In this document: one piece after another, positions 15,161 through 23,380 of the stretch | Layout of the letters: the number at the start of each line of letters is the position of its first letter | Position numbering within the stretch: position 1 is the stretch's first letter | Assembly: GCF_014217565.1 (NCBI RefSeq) | Contig: NZ_CP043661.1 | Coordinates: 5,642,001 to 5,706,000, forward strand | DNA from: Kribbella qitaiheensis | GTDB taxonomy: Bacteria > Actinomycetota > Actinomycetes > Propionibacteriales > Kribbellaceae | Reading direction: 5' to 3' | DNA length: 64,000 bases | The notes under the pieces: model-generated | What the model saw: the letters and a program-made list of their open reading frames with translations, nothing else | What the model was told of the DNA's origin: nothing | The model's database searches: none | Translations under genes and position numbers: made by a program

Positions 15161-16251
15161 GCAAGTAATGCTTCCGGACCCAGCAATGCCTGAGCTCCAG
15201 CCGCCGAATTTCGACGGATGGACCTGTCCGCTGCCGCTTCGTGATCACCCGCGGGTGGTGATGGGGCACGGGGGCGGCGGACAGATGTCGGGGGAGTTGA
15301 TCGAGCACCTGTTCGTACCGGCGTTCTCGAATCCGTTGCTGGAGGGGTTGACGGATTCGGCGGTGGTCACGCTGGGCGGCGCCCGGCTGGCGTTCTCGAC
15401 CGACTCGTTCGTGGTCCAGCCGCTCTTCTTCCCGGGCGGCAGCATCGGTGACCTCGCGGTCAACGGGACCGTGAACGATCTCGCCATGTCGGGCGCCCAG
15501 CCGGCGTACCTGTCCTGCGGGTTCATCCTCGAAGAAGGCGTCGAGCTCTCCGTCGTCGGCCGGATCGCGAAGGACCTCGGGCAGGCGGCCGAGCGGGGCC
15601 GGCGTGATCATCGCGACCGGCGACACCAAGGTCGTCGACTCCGGACATGGCGACGGCGTCTACATCAACACCGCCGGCATCGGCCTGGTTCGCGAGGGCG
15701 TCGACATCCGCCCGCAGCGGGCCGCACCGGGTGACGTCGTGATCATCAGCGGCATGATCGGTGTCCACGGCATCGCCATCATGAGCGTCCGCGAAGGCAT
15801 CTCGTTCGGCACCGAGGTCGTCTCCGACTGCGCCCCTCTCAACGGCCTGGTCGCGGCGATGCTCGACACCACCCCCGACCTGCACGTACTGCGCGACCCG
15901 ACCCGCGGTGGCGTCGCCACCTCGCTCAACGAGATCGCCAAAGCGGCCGGAGTCGGCATCGAGCTGACCGAAAGCGACCTGCCCATCCCCGAAACCGTCG
16001 CCAACGCCTGCTCGTTCCTCGGCCTGGACCCGCTGTACGTCGCCAACGAGGGCAAGCTGCTCGCGATCGTCGCCCGCGACCAGGCCGACGAGTTGCTCGC
16101 CACCATGCGCGCCCATCCACTGGGCGCCGACGCCGCCGTCATCGGCGAATGCGTCACGGACCATCCCGGCATGGTCGTCACCAAGACCACCTTCGGCGCC
16201 ACCCGCGTCGTGGACACCCCGATCGGAGAACAACTCCCCAGAATCTGCTGA
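15153..16251 (+). pseudogene. hypE: HypE carbamoyl dehydratase, interrupted by a one-base frameshift
   Basis: HypE dehydrates the thiocarbamate on its C-terminal cysteine to a thiocyanate. The N-terminal half (from TTG 15153 with GAGGTGAG upstream) reads in one frame through VVMGHGGGGQMSGELI, FSTDSFVVQPLFFPGGSIG and GRIAKDLGQAAER. The rest, from VIIATGDTKVVDSG to the intact C-terminal PRIC, is in the next frame. An extra G in the GGGG run at 15595-15598 explains the break exactly; removing it gives AAERAGVIIATGD. All domains and the catalytic Cys are otherwise preserved, so this is either a very recent mutation, a slippage site, or a sequence error. Uncorrected, the upstream frame ends at 15734. 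Confidence 0.88.
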
Positions 16252-16284
16252 AGCTGCAATGCGCTGGCGGGTTGTTCGGCCACT

Positions 16285-16346
16285 GACAGGTTTCTCGCCC
16301 GATAGCGGACTTATTGGGCGCCATCGGGCGAACATCGCGTCAGCGG
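16285..16346 (-). repeat. Dispersed palindromic element, copy A
   Basis: This roughly 62-bp element downstream of hypE matches, in reverse orientation, the element at 20257-20318. Shared words include CCGCTGACGCGATGTTCG and ATAAGTCCG, with about ten differences overall. Inside it, CGCCCGATAGCG (from 16296) and CGCCATCGGGCG form an inverted repeat with one mismatch. It is non-coding and REP-like. Confidence 0.7.
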
Positions 16347-16427
16347 GTCGGGGCGAACGGCGCTGAGACCCTGGCTCGGCCGCGGGTCCTGGTGTGGTGG
16401 CCTCCCCACCGTGCCAGGATTCCTGCT

Positions 16428-17591
16428 GTGCGGACCAAACTGAGGTGGGCGGCGGCCTTAGCGATCTGTGTTGCCGCCGGCATCATTCTGCCGATGCTCT
16501 GGCAGCACTCGCTGGTCGACCTGAAGGTGTACCGCCTCGGCGGCCGAACCCTCCTTGACGACGCTTCGACCTTGTACGACGCGCGGCTGGCGGGGCTGCC
16601 GTTCACCTATCCGCCGTTCGCCGCTGTCGTGATGGTCCCGTTCGCGTTGCTGCCCTGGCCTTTTGCGGTCGCTCTGTGGACGGTCGGCACCGTGGTCAGC
16701 CTCGTCTTCGTGTGGCGGCTGTCACTGGGACGCGGCATTCCTTCCGCGCTGCTGCTGGCGGTCGTCGCCGGCTCGCTGCTGCTCGAGCCGGTCCGCGAGA
16801 CGCTCGGATTCGGCCAGGTCAATCTGATGCTCTGCGCGTTGATCCTGTACGACGTACTCGAGCTCAAGCACTCCCGTCGCGGGATCTGGATCGGGCTGGC
16901 GGCCGGGGTGAAGCTGACCCCGCTCGTCTTCCTCGGGCTGCTGGTCTTCACCCGGCAATGGAAGGCGCTGCTGTACGCCGGGGGCTCGTTCGCCGCCACG
17001 GTCCTTGTCGGCTTCCTGGTCTCGCCGCACTCGGCCACGGAGTACTGGACTTCGCTGGTCTCCGACACCACCCGGATCGGCGGGCTCGCGTTCTCCAGCA
17101 ACCAGTCGTGGAACGCCTTCCTGATCAGGTTGACCGGCGATCTCGACGGCGGCGGCCTGGTCTGGCTGGCGCTGGTCGGGCTGACCGTGCTCGGTGGGCT
17201 CTGGTTCTCGCGGCTGCTGTGGCTGCGCGGCGACCGGCTCGCCTCGGTCTCCATCTGCGCGCTGGTCGGCCTGCTCTGCTCGCCCGTCTCCTGGAGCCAC
17301 CACTGGGTCTGGGCGCTGCCGCTCGGCGTGTCGCTGATCCGCGTCGTCCAGGGTCGCCGGCGTCTCGTGGTCGGGACCCTTTGGTGCGGGCTGTTCGCAG
17401 TGGCGCCGATCTGGTGGCCGCCGAACCATGACAATCGCGAGCTGACCTGGGCTTTTGGAGACCAACTCCTCGGCAACGCTTACCTGATCGGGGCGCTGGC
17501 GGCCGTAGTACTGCTGGCTGTCGCTGACCGTCGCGAGACCGGGTCGGACGCGGTCCGCGACACGCCCGGGCGGAAGCTGCCAGCGGCCTAG
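16428..17591 (+). CDS. GT87-family membrane glycosyltransferase (mannosyltransferase-like), first of tandem pair
   Basis: The protein of about 387 residues has some nine or ten hydrophobic segments and the GT-C hallmarks of the GT87/DUF2029 family: an early periplasm-facing Asp (VDLKVYRLGG), EPVRETLGFGQVN, SNQSWNAFLIRL and SPVSWSHHWVWALPLG. Actinobacterial members transfer mannose from polyprenyl-phosphate-mannose to lipid or wall glycans. I use GTG 16428; there is no strong ribosome site, and longer in-frame starts would add a non-hydrophobic leader. It is a paralogue of the next gene and separates hypE from hypB/hypA, with no functional link to hydrogenase. Confidence 0.8.
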   Translation: MRTKLRWAAALAICVAAGIILPMLWQHSLVDLKVYRLGGRTLLDDASTLYDARLAGLPFTYPPFAAVVMVPFALLPWPFAVALWTVGTVVSLVFVWRLSLGRGIPSALLLAVVAGSLLLEPVRETLGFGQVNLMLCALILYDVLELKHSRRGIWIGLAAGVKLTPLVFLGLLVFTRQWKALLYAGGSFAATVLVGFLVSPHSATEYWTSLVSDTTRIGGLAFSSNQSWNAFLIRLTGDLDGGGLVWLALVGLTVLGGLWFSRLLWLRGDRLASVSICALVGLLCSPVSWSHHWVWALPLGVSLIRVVQGRRRLVVGTLWCGLFAVAPIWWPPNHDNRELTWAFGDQLLGNAYLIGALAAVVLLAVADRRETGSDAVRDTPGRKLPAA

Positions 17592-17627
17592 GCCAGTTCT
17601 GCACCCTTCGGCTGTCACTCTGAGTTG

Positions 17628-18839
17628 GTGATCACGGGGTTCCTGGGGGATCCGGCGAAGCGGCGTTGGGTGCTGGCAGCCGGGATATGTGCAATCGTCG
17701 GCCTGCTGCTGCCGTTCGTGTGGGCGCACACCGGTGCCGACCTGAAGGTCTACCGGCTCGGTGGCGCGTCGATTCTGGCCGACCCGTCGGGCCTGTACGA
17801 CGCCCGGCTGAAGTACATCTCGATGCCGTTCACCTATCCGCTGTTCGGCGCCCTGGTGATGGTGCCGGTCTCGTTGCTGCCCTGGCCGCTCGCCTACGGC
17901 GGGTCGGTCCTGGTGTCGCTGATCGCACTCGTCGCGATCTGGCGACTGAGCCTGCGAAGTCACCTCGACGTCCTGCGCAAGTACTTCGGCCACCCGCACC
18001 CCGCCGTACTGGTGGCTCTGGTGGCCGGGTCCGTGCTGCTCGAACCGGTCCGCGAGACCTTGTCGTACGGCCAGATCAACCTGATCCTCTGCGCGGTCGT
18101 CCTGTACGACGTACTCACCATGAAGCGCTCGCGCCGCGGGATCTGGATCGGCGTGGCGGCCGGGATCAAGCTGACCCCGTTGGTCTTCTTCGGCCTGCTG
18201 CTGGTGACGAAGCAATGGCGGGCCCTCGCGCACGCGTCGGCCGCGTTCCTCGGCACCATGGTGATCGGATTCCTGCTGGCGCCGCGGACGGCGATGGACT
18301 ACTGGACCCAGATGGTGTCGGACACAGGACGGATCGGCGGCCTGGCGTACTCCGGGAACCAGTCGTGGAACGGCTATCTGATCCGGGTCACCGGCGATCT
18401 CGCCGGCGGCGGCCGACTCTGGCAGGTCGCGGTCCTGCTGACCGTGCTCGCCGGCCTTTGGCTGACCCGAGTGCTGTGGCTCCGCGGCGAGCACCTTGCC
18501 TCGGTGTCGGTATGCGCGCTGATCGGGCTGTTCTGCTCGCCAGTGTCGTGGAGCCACCACTGGGTCTGGTGCCTCCCCCTCGGCATCTCCTTGCTAACAG
18601 CAACCAAGCTCGGGCGCCGTCATCCCGTGGCCTTTTCGACTGTTTGGTTCGGGTTGTTCATCCTGGCGCCGATCTGGTGGCCCCCACGCCGAGGCAACCT
18701 CGAACTCACGTGGAACCTCCCCCAGCAGGTCGCCGGCAACGCCTACCTCTGGCTCTCCCTAACCGCAGCCGTCCTGTTAGCCATCGGCACCCGCTCCAAG
18801 AAGCGTGCGGTAGAGCTGGACGATGCCATCGTCAGCTGA
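17628..18839 (+). CDS. GT87-family membrane glycosyltransferase, second of tandem pair
   Basis: This 403-residue protein is clearly homologous to its upstream neighbour: ADLKVYRLGG, EPVRETLSYGQINL, SNQSWNGYLIRVTGD, SPVSWSHHWVW and WWPP occur in the same order. It is slightly longer, with an insertion after RLSLRSHLDVLRKY. Start at GTG 17628. The genes are 36 bases apart and probably co-transcribed; they arose by tandem duplication. The acceptor is not predictable from sequence. Its stop faces the hypB stop 30 bases away. Confidence 0.8.
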   Translation: MITGFLGDPAKRRWVLAAGICAIVGLLLPFVWAHTGADLKVYRLGGASILADPSGLYDARLKYISMPFTYPLFGALVMVPVSLLPWPLAYGGSVLVSLIALVAIWRLSLRSHLDVLRKYFGHPHPAVLVALVAGSVLLEPVRETLSYGQINLILCAVVLYDVLTMKRSRRGIWIGVAAGIKLTPLVFFGLLLVTKQWRALAHASAAFLGTMVIGFLLAPRTAMDYWTQMVSDTGRIGGLAYSGNQSWNGYLIRVTGDLAGGGRLWQVAVLLTVLAGLWLTRVLWLRGEHLASVSVCALIGLFCSPVSWSHHWVWCLPLGISLLTATKLGRRHPVAFSTVWFGLFILAPIWWPPRRGNLELTWNLPQQVAGNAYLWLSLTAAVLLAIGTRSKKRAVELDDAIVS

Positions 18840-18869
18840 TTCGAGCTCGATGAAGCCGGTGTTCGCTGG

Positions 18870-19739
18870 TTAGAGCTTGGCAAGCCAGTCGTACCAGGCG
18901 TCCATGCCGTCGCCCTTGGTCGCGGAGACCTGAAGGATCTTCGCATCCGGCTTGATCCGGGCGATCAGACTCAGACACAGCTCCACGTCAAAATCGACGT
19001 ACGGCAGCAGATCGATCTTGTTCAGCAGAACGAGATCCGCAGTACGGAACATGTACGGATACTTGGCCGGCTTATCCGCGCCCTCCGTCACCGAGATGAT
19101 CACCACCCGGGCAGCCTCACCGAGATCGAACAACGCCGGACAGACCAGATTCCCGACGTTCTCCACGAACACGAGCGACCCATCCGGCGGATCAAGCTCA
19201 GCCAGCCCTGAACTCATCATCTGCGCATCCAGATGACATCCGGCCCCCGTATTGATCTGCACCACCTTGCTACCAGTAGCCCGAATCCGCTCAGCGTCGT
19301 ACAGAGTCTCCTGATCCCCCTCGATCACCAGCGCCTGCCGCCGATCCCCAACCGCCCGAATCGTGTGCTCGAGCAGGGTTGTCTTCCCGGACCCCGGCGA
19401 ACTCATCAGATTCACCGCACTAATCCCACGCTCCACCAAACTATGCCGATTAGCCGCCGCCAACCCGTCATTCTTAGCCAAAATCTCCTGCTCCAGCAGG
19501 ACGGTCCGCGTCTCCGGCTCAGCAATAACCTTCTCCACACCATGCCCGCGGCCATGCTCGTGCGCGGCACCAGCCTCATGCCCATGCCCATGACCTGAGC
19601 CGTCCTCGTGTCCATGCCCGTGGCCATGGCCCGCGGCGTGCTCGTGATCGTCGTGACTGTGCTCATGATCGTGGCCGTGGACAACGGTCAGCCGGGTCCC
19701 AGCCCCATCAGGCTGCCCACATCCGCACGTGCTGCACAT
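18870..19739 (-). CDS. hypB: Nickel-storing GTPase HypB
   Basis: HypB delivers nickel to the hydrogenase large subunit in a GTP-dependent step together with HypA. The protein begins with the CxxCGC nickel motif (MCSTCGCG), has a His-rich stretch between residues 21 and 66 with about 17 histidines in HGHGHE-type repeats (nickel storage), and a P-loop SSPGSGKTTLLE (about 113-124) followed by GDQET, ENVGNLVCPALFDLGE and LNKIDLLPY. The family-specific TGAGCHLDAQM metal site is intact. The gene lies three bases after hypA on the minus strand. Confidence 0.95.
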   Translation of the reverse strand: MCSTCGCGQPDGAGTRLTVVHGHDHEHSHDDHEHAAGHGHGHGHEDGSGHGHGHEAGAAHEHGRGHGVEKVIAEPETRTVLLEQEILAKNDGLAAANRHSLVERGISAVNLMSSPGSGKTTLLEHTIRAVGDRRQALVIEGDQETLYDAERIRATGSKVVQINTGAGCHLDAQMMSSGLAELDPPDGSLVFVENVGNLVCPALFDLGEAARVVIISVTEGADKPAKYPYMFRTADLVLLNKIDLLPYVDFDVELCLSLIARIKPDAKILQVSATKGDGMDAWYDWLAKL

Positions 19740-19742
19740 CTC

Positions 19743-20072
19743 TCAGACCACCTCCACCGAGATAATCCTCAACTGCTGGCCACTGAGCACTTCGAGATCG
19801 GCACTGCCACAAGGGCACAACATGATCGGGTCATCGAGTTCGAACTCGTCACCGCACGTTCGACAGTACGCCCGCCCAGACGGCTCGTCGATGTCCAACC
19901 GCGCATCCTGCAACCCGGTCCCATTCACCACAACCTCAAAACAAAACCGCAGCGAATCAGCAACCACCCCGGACAACCGCCCGATCTCCACCCGCACCGC
20001 GACCACCGCCCCATCCCCGACCTTGTCGACGACGGCCCCCACCACACTCTCGGCGATAGCCAACTCATGCAC
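19743..20072 (-). CDS. hypA: Nickel metallochaperone HypA
   Basis: The 109-aa protein starts MHELAIAES; the N-terminal Met-His-Glu forms the nickel site. The structural zinc site is C70-x2-C73 and C86-P-C88; the second pair is one residue tighter than the usual CPxC, which is worth noting but also seen in relatives. HypA docks on HypB and the large subunit. The start is GTG 20072. The gene leads a hypAB operon separated from hypFCDE by the two glycosyltransferases. Confidence 0.93.
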   Translation of the reverse strand: MHELAIAESVVGAVVDKVGDGAVVAVRVEIGRLSGVVADSLRFCFEVVVNGTGLQDARLDIDEPSGRAYCRTCGDEFELDDPIMLCPCGSADLEVLSGQQLRIISVEVV

Positions 20073-20256
20073 CCACCCGACGCTACGCCGCCCCCACGCC
20101 CCAAACCACCCTTCACCAACCCACCAACTGCCCCACGCACCTCCTTCGTCGGCGCTCCCACCCGCCCGGATTCGCCGCTCCTAATGGTGGGGGTCACCGG
20201 GTCGCCTTCGGGCAGACTCGGGGCTGGTAAGCCGCTGGCGGGTGAACACTGGTCGT

Positions 20257-20318
20257 CCGCTGACGCGATGTTCGGCCGATAGCGCGCGATAAGTCCGGCA
20301 GCGGACGAAAGACCCGGT
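20257..20318 (+). repeat. Dispersed palindromic element, copy B, upstream of hypA
   Basis: This is the counterpart of the element at 16285-16346 in the opposite orientation. TCGTCCGCTG (20253-20262) and CAGCGGACGA (20299-20308) form a perfect 10-bp inverted repeat around it. It lies in the 640-bp gap 20073-20715, which otherwise holds the hypA promoter region, a further repeat at 20586-20649 and a terminator at 20674-20699. I see no convincing gene in that gap. Confidence 0.7.
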
Positions 20319-20585
20319 AGCCGTCGACCCGAACCCGCCCTCGCCGAGCAGGCTAAGCAGCGTTCGGCCAGTAGCACCTGACACAACGCGAACACCGGGG
20401 GCCTTGAGCACCAGATGAGCACGGCCACCGCGGGGAATGCTCAACCGGTGCTCAAAGACGCCGAATCGGGGGCCGATCGGTCGGGGGCACCCCCGGACCG
20501 GGGCCGGTCTCACGAAGGCCGGCACGAACCGGGCAGTCCCACCAAGGCCGGCCTCGCCGACCACACCGGCGGGTCACCGAGCCGC

Positions 20586-20649
20586 GACGAAGGAGCGGCG
20601 ATCTGCGGTGTGTGGGGTCGAGCGCTGACGGAGGAAGCGCGAAGCGGGG
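20586..20649. repeat. GACGNAGGAGCGGCG-type repeat element
   Basis: The element contains GACGAAGGAGCGGCG (20586-20600), GGGTCGAGCG, and GACGGAGGAAGCGC followed by GAAGCGGGG (20627-20649). The same words occur in the same order with nearly the same spacing at 46943-47007, downstream of another minus-strand gene. It is non-coding. Confidence 0.65.
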
Positions 20650-20673
20650 CGGAGTACAAGCCGGAAAGGCAGA

Positions 20674-20699
20674 AACCGCCAGGGAGATCCCTGGCGGTT
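20674..20699 (-). terminator. Rho-independent-type terminator for the Gly/Asp-rich membrane protein gene
   Basis: AACCGCCAGGG (20674-20684) and CCCTGGCGGTT (20689-20699) form a perfect 11-bp stem with a four-base loop. It stands 16 bases after the stop at 20716, and on the minus strand it ends in a short T run. Confidence 0.8.
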
Positions 20700-20715
20700 C
20701 CGTTGCTGTGTGGGG

Positions 20716-21600
20716 CTAGAAGTCGAAGCCGCCGCCGTCGAAGCCTCCGCCGTCGCCGCCGCCGAAGTCCCAGCCACCGGAGTCGCCGCCGCCCGAGTCG
20801 CCGCCGGAGTCCTGGCTGAAGTCGAAGCCACCGCCGTCACCGCCGTCGCCACCACCGTCGCCACCGCCATCTCCGCCGTCATAGCCGCCGCCGTCGAAAC
20901 CGCCGCCGGCGAAGTCGCCGTAGCCGCCGCCGGAGAACATGCCGCCGAGCATGGTGCCGACGAACATGCCGGTCATCACGCCGCCGAGGCCGCCGAACAT
21001 GCCTTGTGCGTAAGGGGAGTAGGCCGGTCCGGCCTCCCAGTACGGCACGCGCTGCGGGCCGACCATGACCTTGCGGACGTCCGGCTCGGCACCGGCGCGG
21101 ACGCGCTCGGCGTCAGCGGCGCAGGCGGGAACCTCACGCGGCGCGCCGTTCGGCGGGGACCACGTCACGTCGGCAACGGACGGGCCGTGCTGCGGGTTGA
21201 AGAAGCAGGACGGGCGGCGCTGCGGGAGCGGCTCGTCGTTCACCCGGGCGCGGACGCAAGCCATCGCGTACCGGCCGTCCTCGAGGATCTCGATGACGTG
21301 CTTGATCTGCTCGGCCGCCGTCACCTTGCCGACCGCTTCCTTGGCTGCCTCGTAGGAGTCGAGGGCGCGCTGGTAGTCCTGCCGGGCGCCGTCGCCGAGG
21401 TCCTTGCCGACCATGTCCAGGTCGAGGTCCTGCAGCTCTTCGCCGAACTTGGTGATGTCCTCGTCGGCGGTGCGCTTGACGGATTCGAGCTCGGCCGACG
21501 AAATCTCGTCACGCTTCTTGGTCTGCAGCTGCGTACGACGGTACGAGCGATAGGCCAGCACGGCGATCACAACGACCGCGATCAGCAGGATGTATTCCAT
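20716..21600 (-). CDS. Membrane-anchored protein with Gly/Asp-rich C-terminal tail, function unknown
   Basis: The 294-aa protein starts at ATG 21600 behind GAGGAAGG. It has an N-terminal membrane helix (MEYILLIAVVVIAVLAY), a coiled-coil-like segment (about residues 25-100: RDEISSAELESVKRTADED), a small domain with SCFFNPQHGPS and two further cysteines, a short hydrophobic Gly/Met-rich stretch (GGLGGVMTGMFVGTMLGGMF), and about 70 residues almost entirely Gly, Asp, Ser and Phe. Similar tails occur on TPM-domain and other surface-near membrane proteins. The tail may be a low-complexity linker or metal-binding region. I do not assign a function. Confidence 0.75.
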   Translation of the reverse strand: MEYILLIAVVVIAVLAYRSYRRTQLQTKKRDEISSAELESVKRTADEDITKFGEELQDLDLDMVGKDLGDGARQDYQRALDSYEAAKEAVGKVTAAEQIKHVIEILEDGRYAMACVRARVNDEPLPQRRPSCFFNPQHGPSVADVTWSPPNGAPREVPACAADAERVRAGAEPDVRKVMVGPQRVPYWEAGPAYSPYAQGMFGGLGGVMTGMFVGTMLGGMFSGGGYGDFAGGGFDGGGYDGGDGGGDGGGDGGDGGGFDFSQDSGGDSGGGDSGGWDFGGGDGGGFDGGGFDF

Positions 21601-21775
21601 GACAGCCTTCCTCAACGGGTAGTGCGTCGAGCCTACCGGGCAGCCCAATCGCGCCGAAATGCCGAGCGAGGCATCCCGCCACGCAGAGTGATCGCAATGC
21701 CACCGATTCCAGTCGCGCTATGCACATAATCAACTACCGCCGCCCTAGCACGCTGCCCAGGCACGGGGGTGCCCC

Positions 21776-23380
21776 ATGAGAAATACCCGACTCGCGGTGA
21801 CTGCGGTGACCGGCCTCGCGCTGTTCGTCCCCAATCTCCCGCAGAGCTCCGCCGAAGCAACCAAGCCACCCGAAGCCACCAAGGCCGAAGCCACCAGGGC
21901 CCAAGAAGCAACCGACCCGTCGTACCAGGAACTGCCGCTGCGGCAAGGTCTCAGTACTACGTCCGCGACCGCGACGAAGCCGTTCGGAATGGTCGGCGTC
22001 ACCTGGCCCAGCCGACCCGACTCGCACGAGCTCGTGGTCAAGGTCAGGGTTCAACGCAACGGGGTGTGGTCGGACTGGGAACAGCTTCCGGTCGAGGAGG
22101 ACCACGGCCCCGACCCGGCGATCCTCGAGGGCCGGGAACGCTCCGGCACCGATCCGTTCTGGGTCGGTGACGCGAACGGCGTCGACGCTTCCCTGACCAC
22201 GCAGGACGGTACGGCGGTAAGCGGCGCGAAGGTCGTCCTGATCCAGCCGGGCACCCTCGCCACCGACGCGAATCCGCCGAGCACCTTCGCCGCCGACCGC
22301 ACCGACGCCCGCGCGCCCTACCCGGTCCCGGCGATCATCGGGCGACCTGGCTGGGGAGCCGACGAGCGGTTGCGCAGCCACAACGGCGCGGCTTGTGCGA
22401 GACCGAAGTACACAAGCACTGTGCAGGCGGCATTCGTGCACCACACGGCCGATCGCAACAACTACACCCGCGCGCAGGTCCCGGCGATGATCCGCGCGAT
22501 GTACGCGTACCACGTGAAGAGCCGTGGCTGGTGCGACCTCGGGTACAACTTCCTGGTCGACAAGTTCGGTCGCGCCTTCGAGGGCCGGTACGGCGGGATG
22601 CAGTTGCCCGTACTCGGTGCGCACACCGGCGCATTCAACGGCAACTCGTTCGGCGTCTCGCTGATCGGCAACTTCGAGAAGGTGAAGCCCACCCGGGCGA
22701 TGCTGGAGGCAACGGCCCGGATCATCGCCTGGAAGCTGGACGCGAACTATCGCTCGCCGCAAGCCACCGTTGTACTGGGCGGCAGCAAGCTGCACACCGT
22801 CTCCGGCCATCGCGACACCAAGGCGACCGCGTGCCCGGGCAACAACCTCTACTCGCAACTCGGTTGGCTGAAGCAACGAGCCGACGCGTTGATGGGCAAG
22901 AGTGTGTCCACCGAGATCTACCGCTTCGCCCAGCAGCTAGGCGGCTATCGCAAGATCGGTCAGCCGTTCTGGGGAGAGCATCCGACCCGGACCGGCCGTG
23001 CCACGTACTTCGGCGCAAGGGATCTCTTCTGGTCCCGGGCGACCGGCGCGCACAGCGTCCAAGGTGGTTTCCGCGGTCGCTTCCGGATGTACGGCCCGGA
23101 CGGCCTGCTCGGAATGCCGACGGCGGAACAGCGCGACGGAAGGCCGTCCGGCAGTCGGGTCCAGGCCTTCCACTACGGCGCGATCTACTGGTCGAGACGC
23201 ACCGGTATGCACGCCGTCAACGGCCTGATCTCTCGCAAATACGGGGCTCTCGGCTCCGATCGGTCCCGCCTGGGCCTGCCCGTCTCGGAGCCGTTCAAGG
23301 TCGCCGGCGGCGTACAGCAGAAGTTCCAGCACGGCCGGCTCACCCTCAGCTTCCGCACCCAGAAGGTCTACGTCACATGA
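21776..23380 (+). CDS. Secreted N-acetylmuramoyl-L-alanine amidase (PGRP fold) with LGFP repeats
   Basis: The 534-aa protein has a signal peptide (MRNTRLAVTAVTGLALF...), a linker rich in EATK/EATR, a beta-rich domain (about 65-165) and a peptidoglycan-recognition/amidase_2 domain (about 185-350). Zinc ligands fit AAFVHHTAD (first His pair) and SGHRDTKATACPG (distal His and Cys); GYNFLVDKFGRAFEGRYGG is characteristic. The C-terminal third contains LGFP-type repeats (QQLGGYRKIGQPFWGE, GPDGLLGMPTAEQRDG, GSDRSRLGLPVSEPF), which tether proteins to the actinobacterial wall. It overlaps the following spoIID-like gene by four bases, so the two probably act together in wall turnover. Confidence 0.9.
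   Translation: MRNTRLAVTAVTGLALFVPNLPQSSAEATKPPEATKAEATRAQEATDPSYQELPLRQGLSTTSATATKPFGMVGVTWPSRPDSHELVVKVRVQRNGVWSDWEQLPVEEDHGPDPAILEGRERSGTDPFWVGDANGVDASLTTQDGTAVSGAKVVLIQPGTLATDANPPSTFAADRTDARAPYPVPAIIGRPGWGADERLRSHNGAACARPKYTSTVQAAFVHHTADRNNYTRAQVPAMIRAMYAYHVKSRGWCDLGYNFLVDKFGRAFEGRYGGMQLPVLGAHTGAFNGNSFGVSLIGNFEKVKPTRAMLEATARIIAWKLDANYRSPQATVVLGGSKLHTVSGHRDTKATACPGNNLYSQLGWLKQRADALMGKSVSTEIYRFAQQLGGYRKIGQPFWGEHPTRTGRATYFGARDLFWSRATGAHSVQGGFRGRFRMYGPDGLLGMPTAEQRDGRPSGSRVQAFHYGAIYWSRRTGMHAVNGLISRKYGALGSDRSRLGLPVSEPFKVAGGVQQKFQHGRLTLSFRTQKVYVT

Noticed and set aside
15590..15610. Programmed ribosomal frameshifting in hypE
   Set aside because: There is no slippery heptamer or Shine-Dalgarno-like stimulator, and HypE is not known to need a shift; error or mutation is simpler.
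15153..15734. HypE as a complete 193-aa protein
   Set aside because: The last 50 residues are Arg/His-rich out-of-frame sequence and the true HypE continuation is in the next frame.
16722..18560. A 612-codon minus-strand frame across the two GT87 genes
   Set aside because: The plus-strand frames have clear membrane segments and family motifs, and the minus frame repeats itself only because the two genes are paralogues.
20181..20564. A 127-codon minus-strand frame upstream of hypA
   Set aside because: It spans two repeat elements, has Arg/Pro/Gly-rich sequence with no recognisable domain, and no ribosome site.
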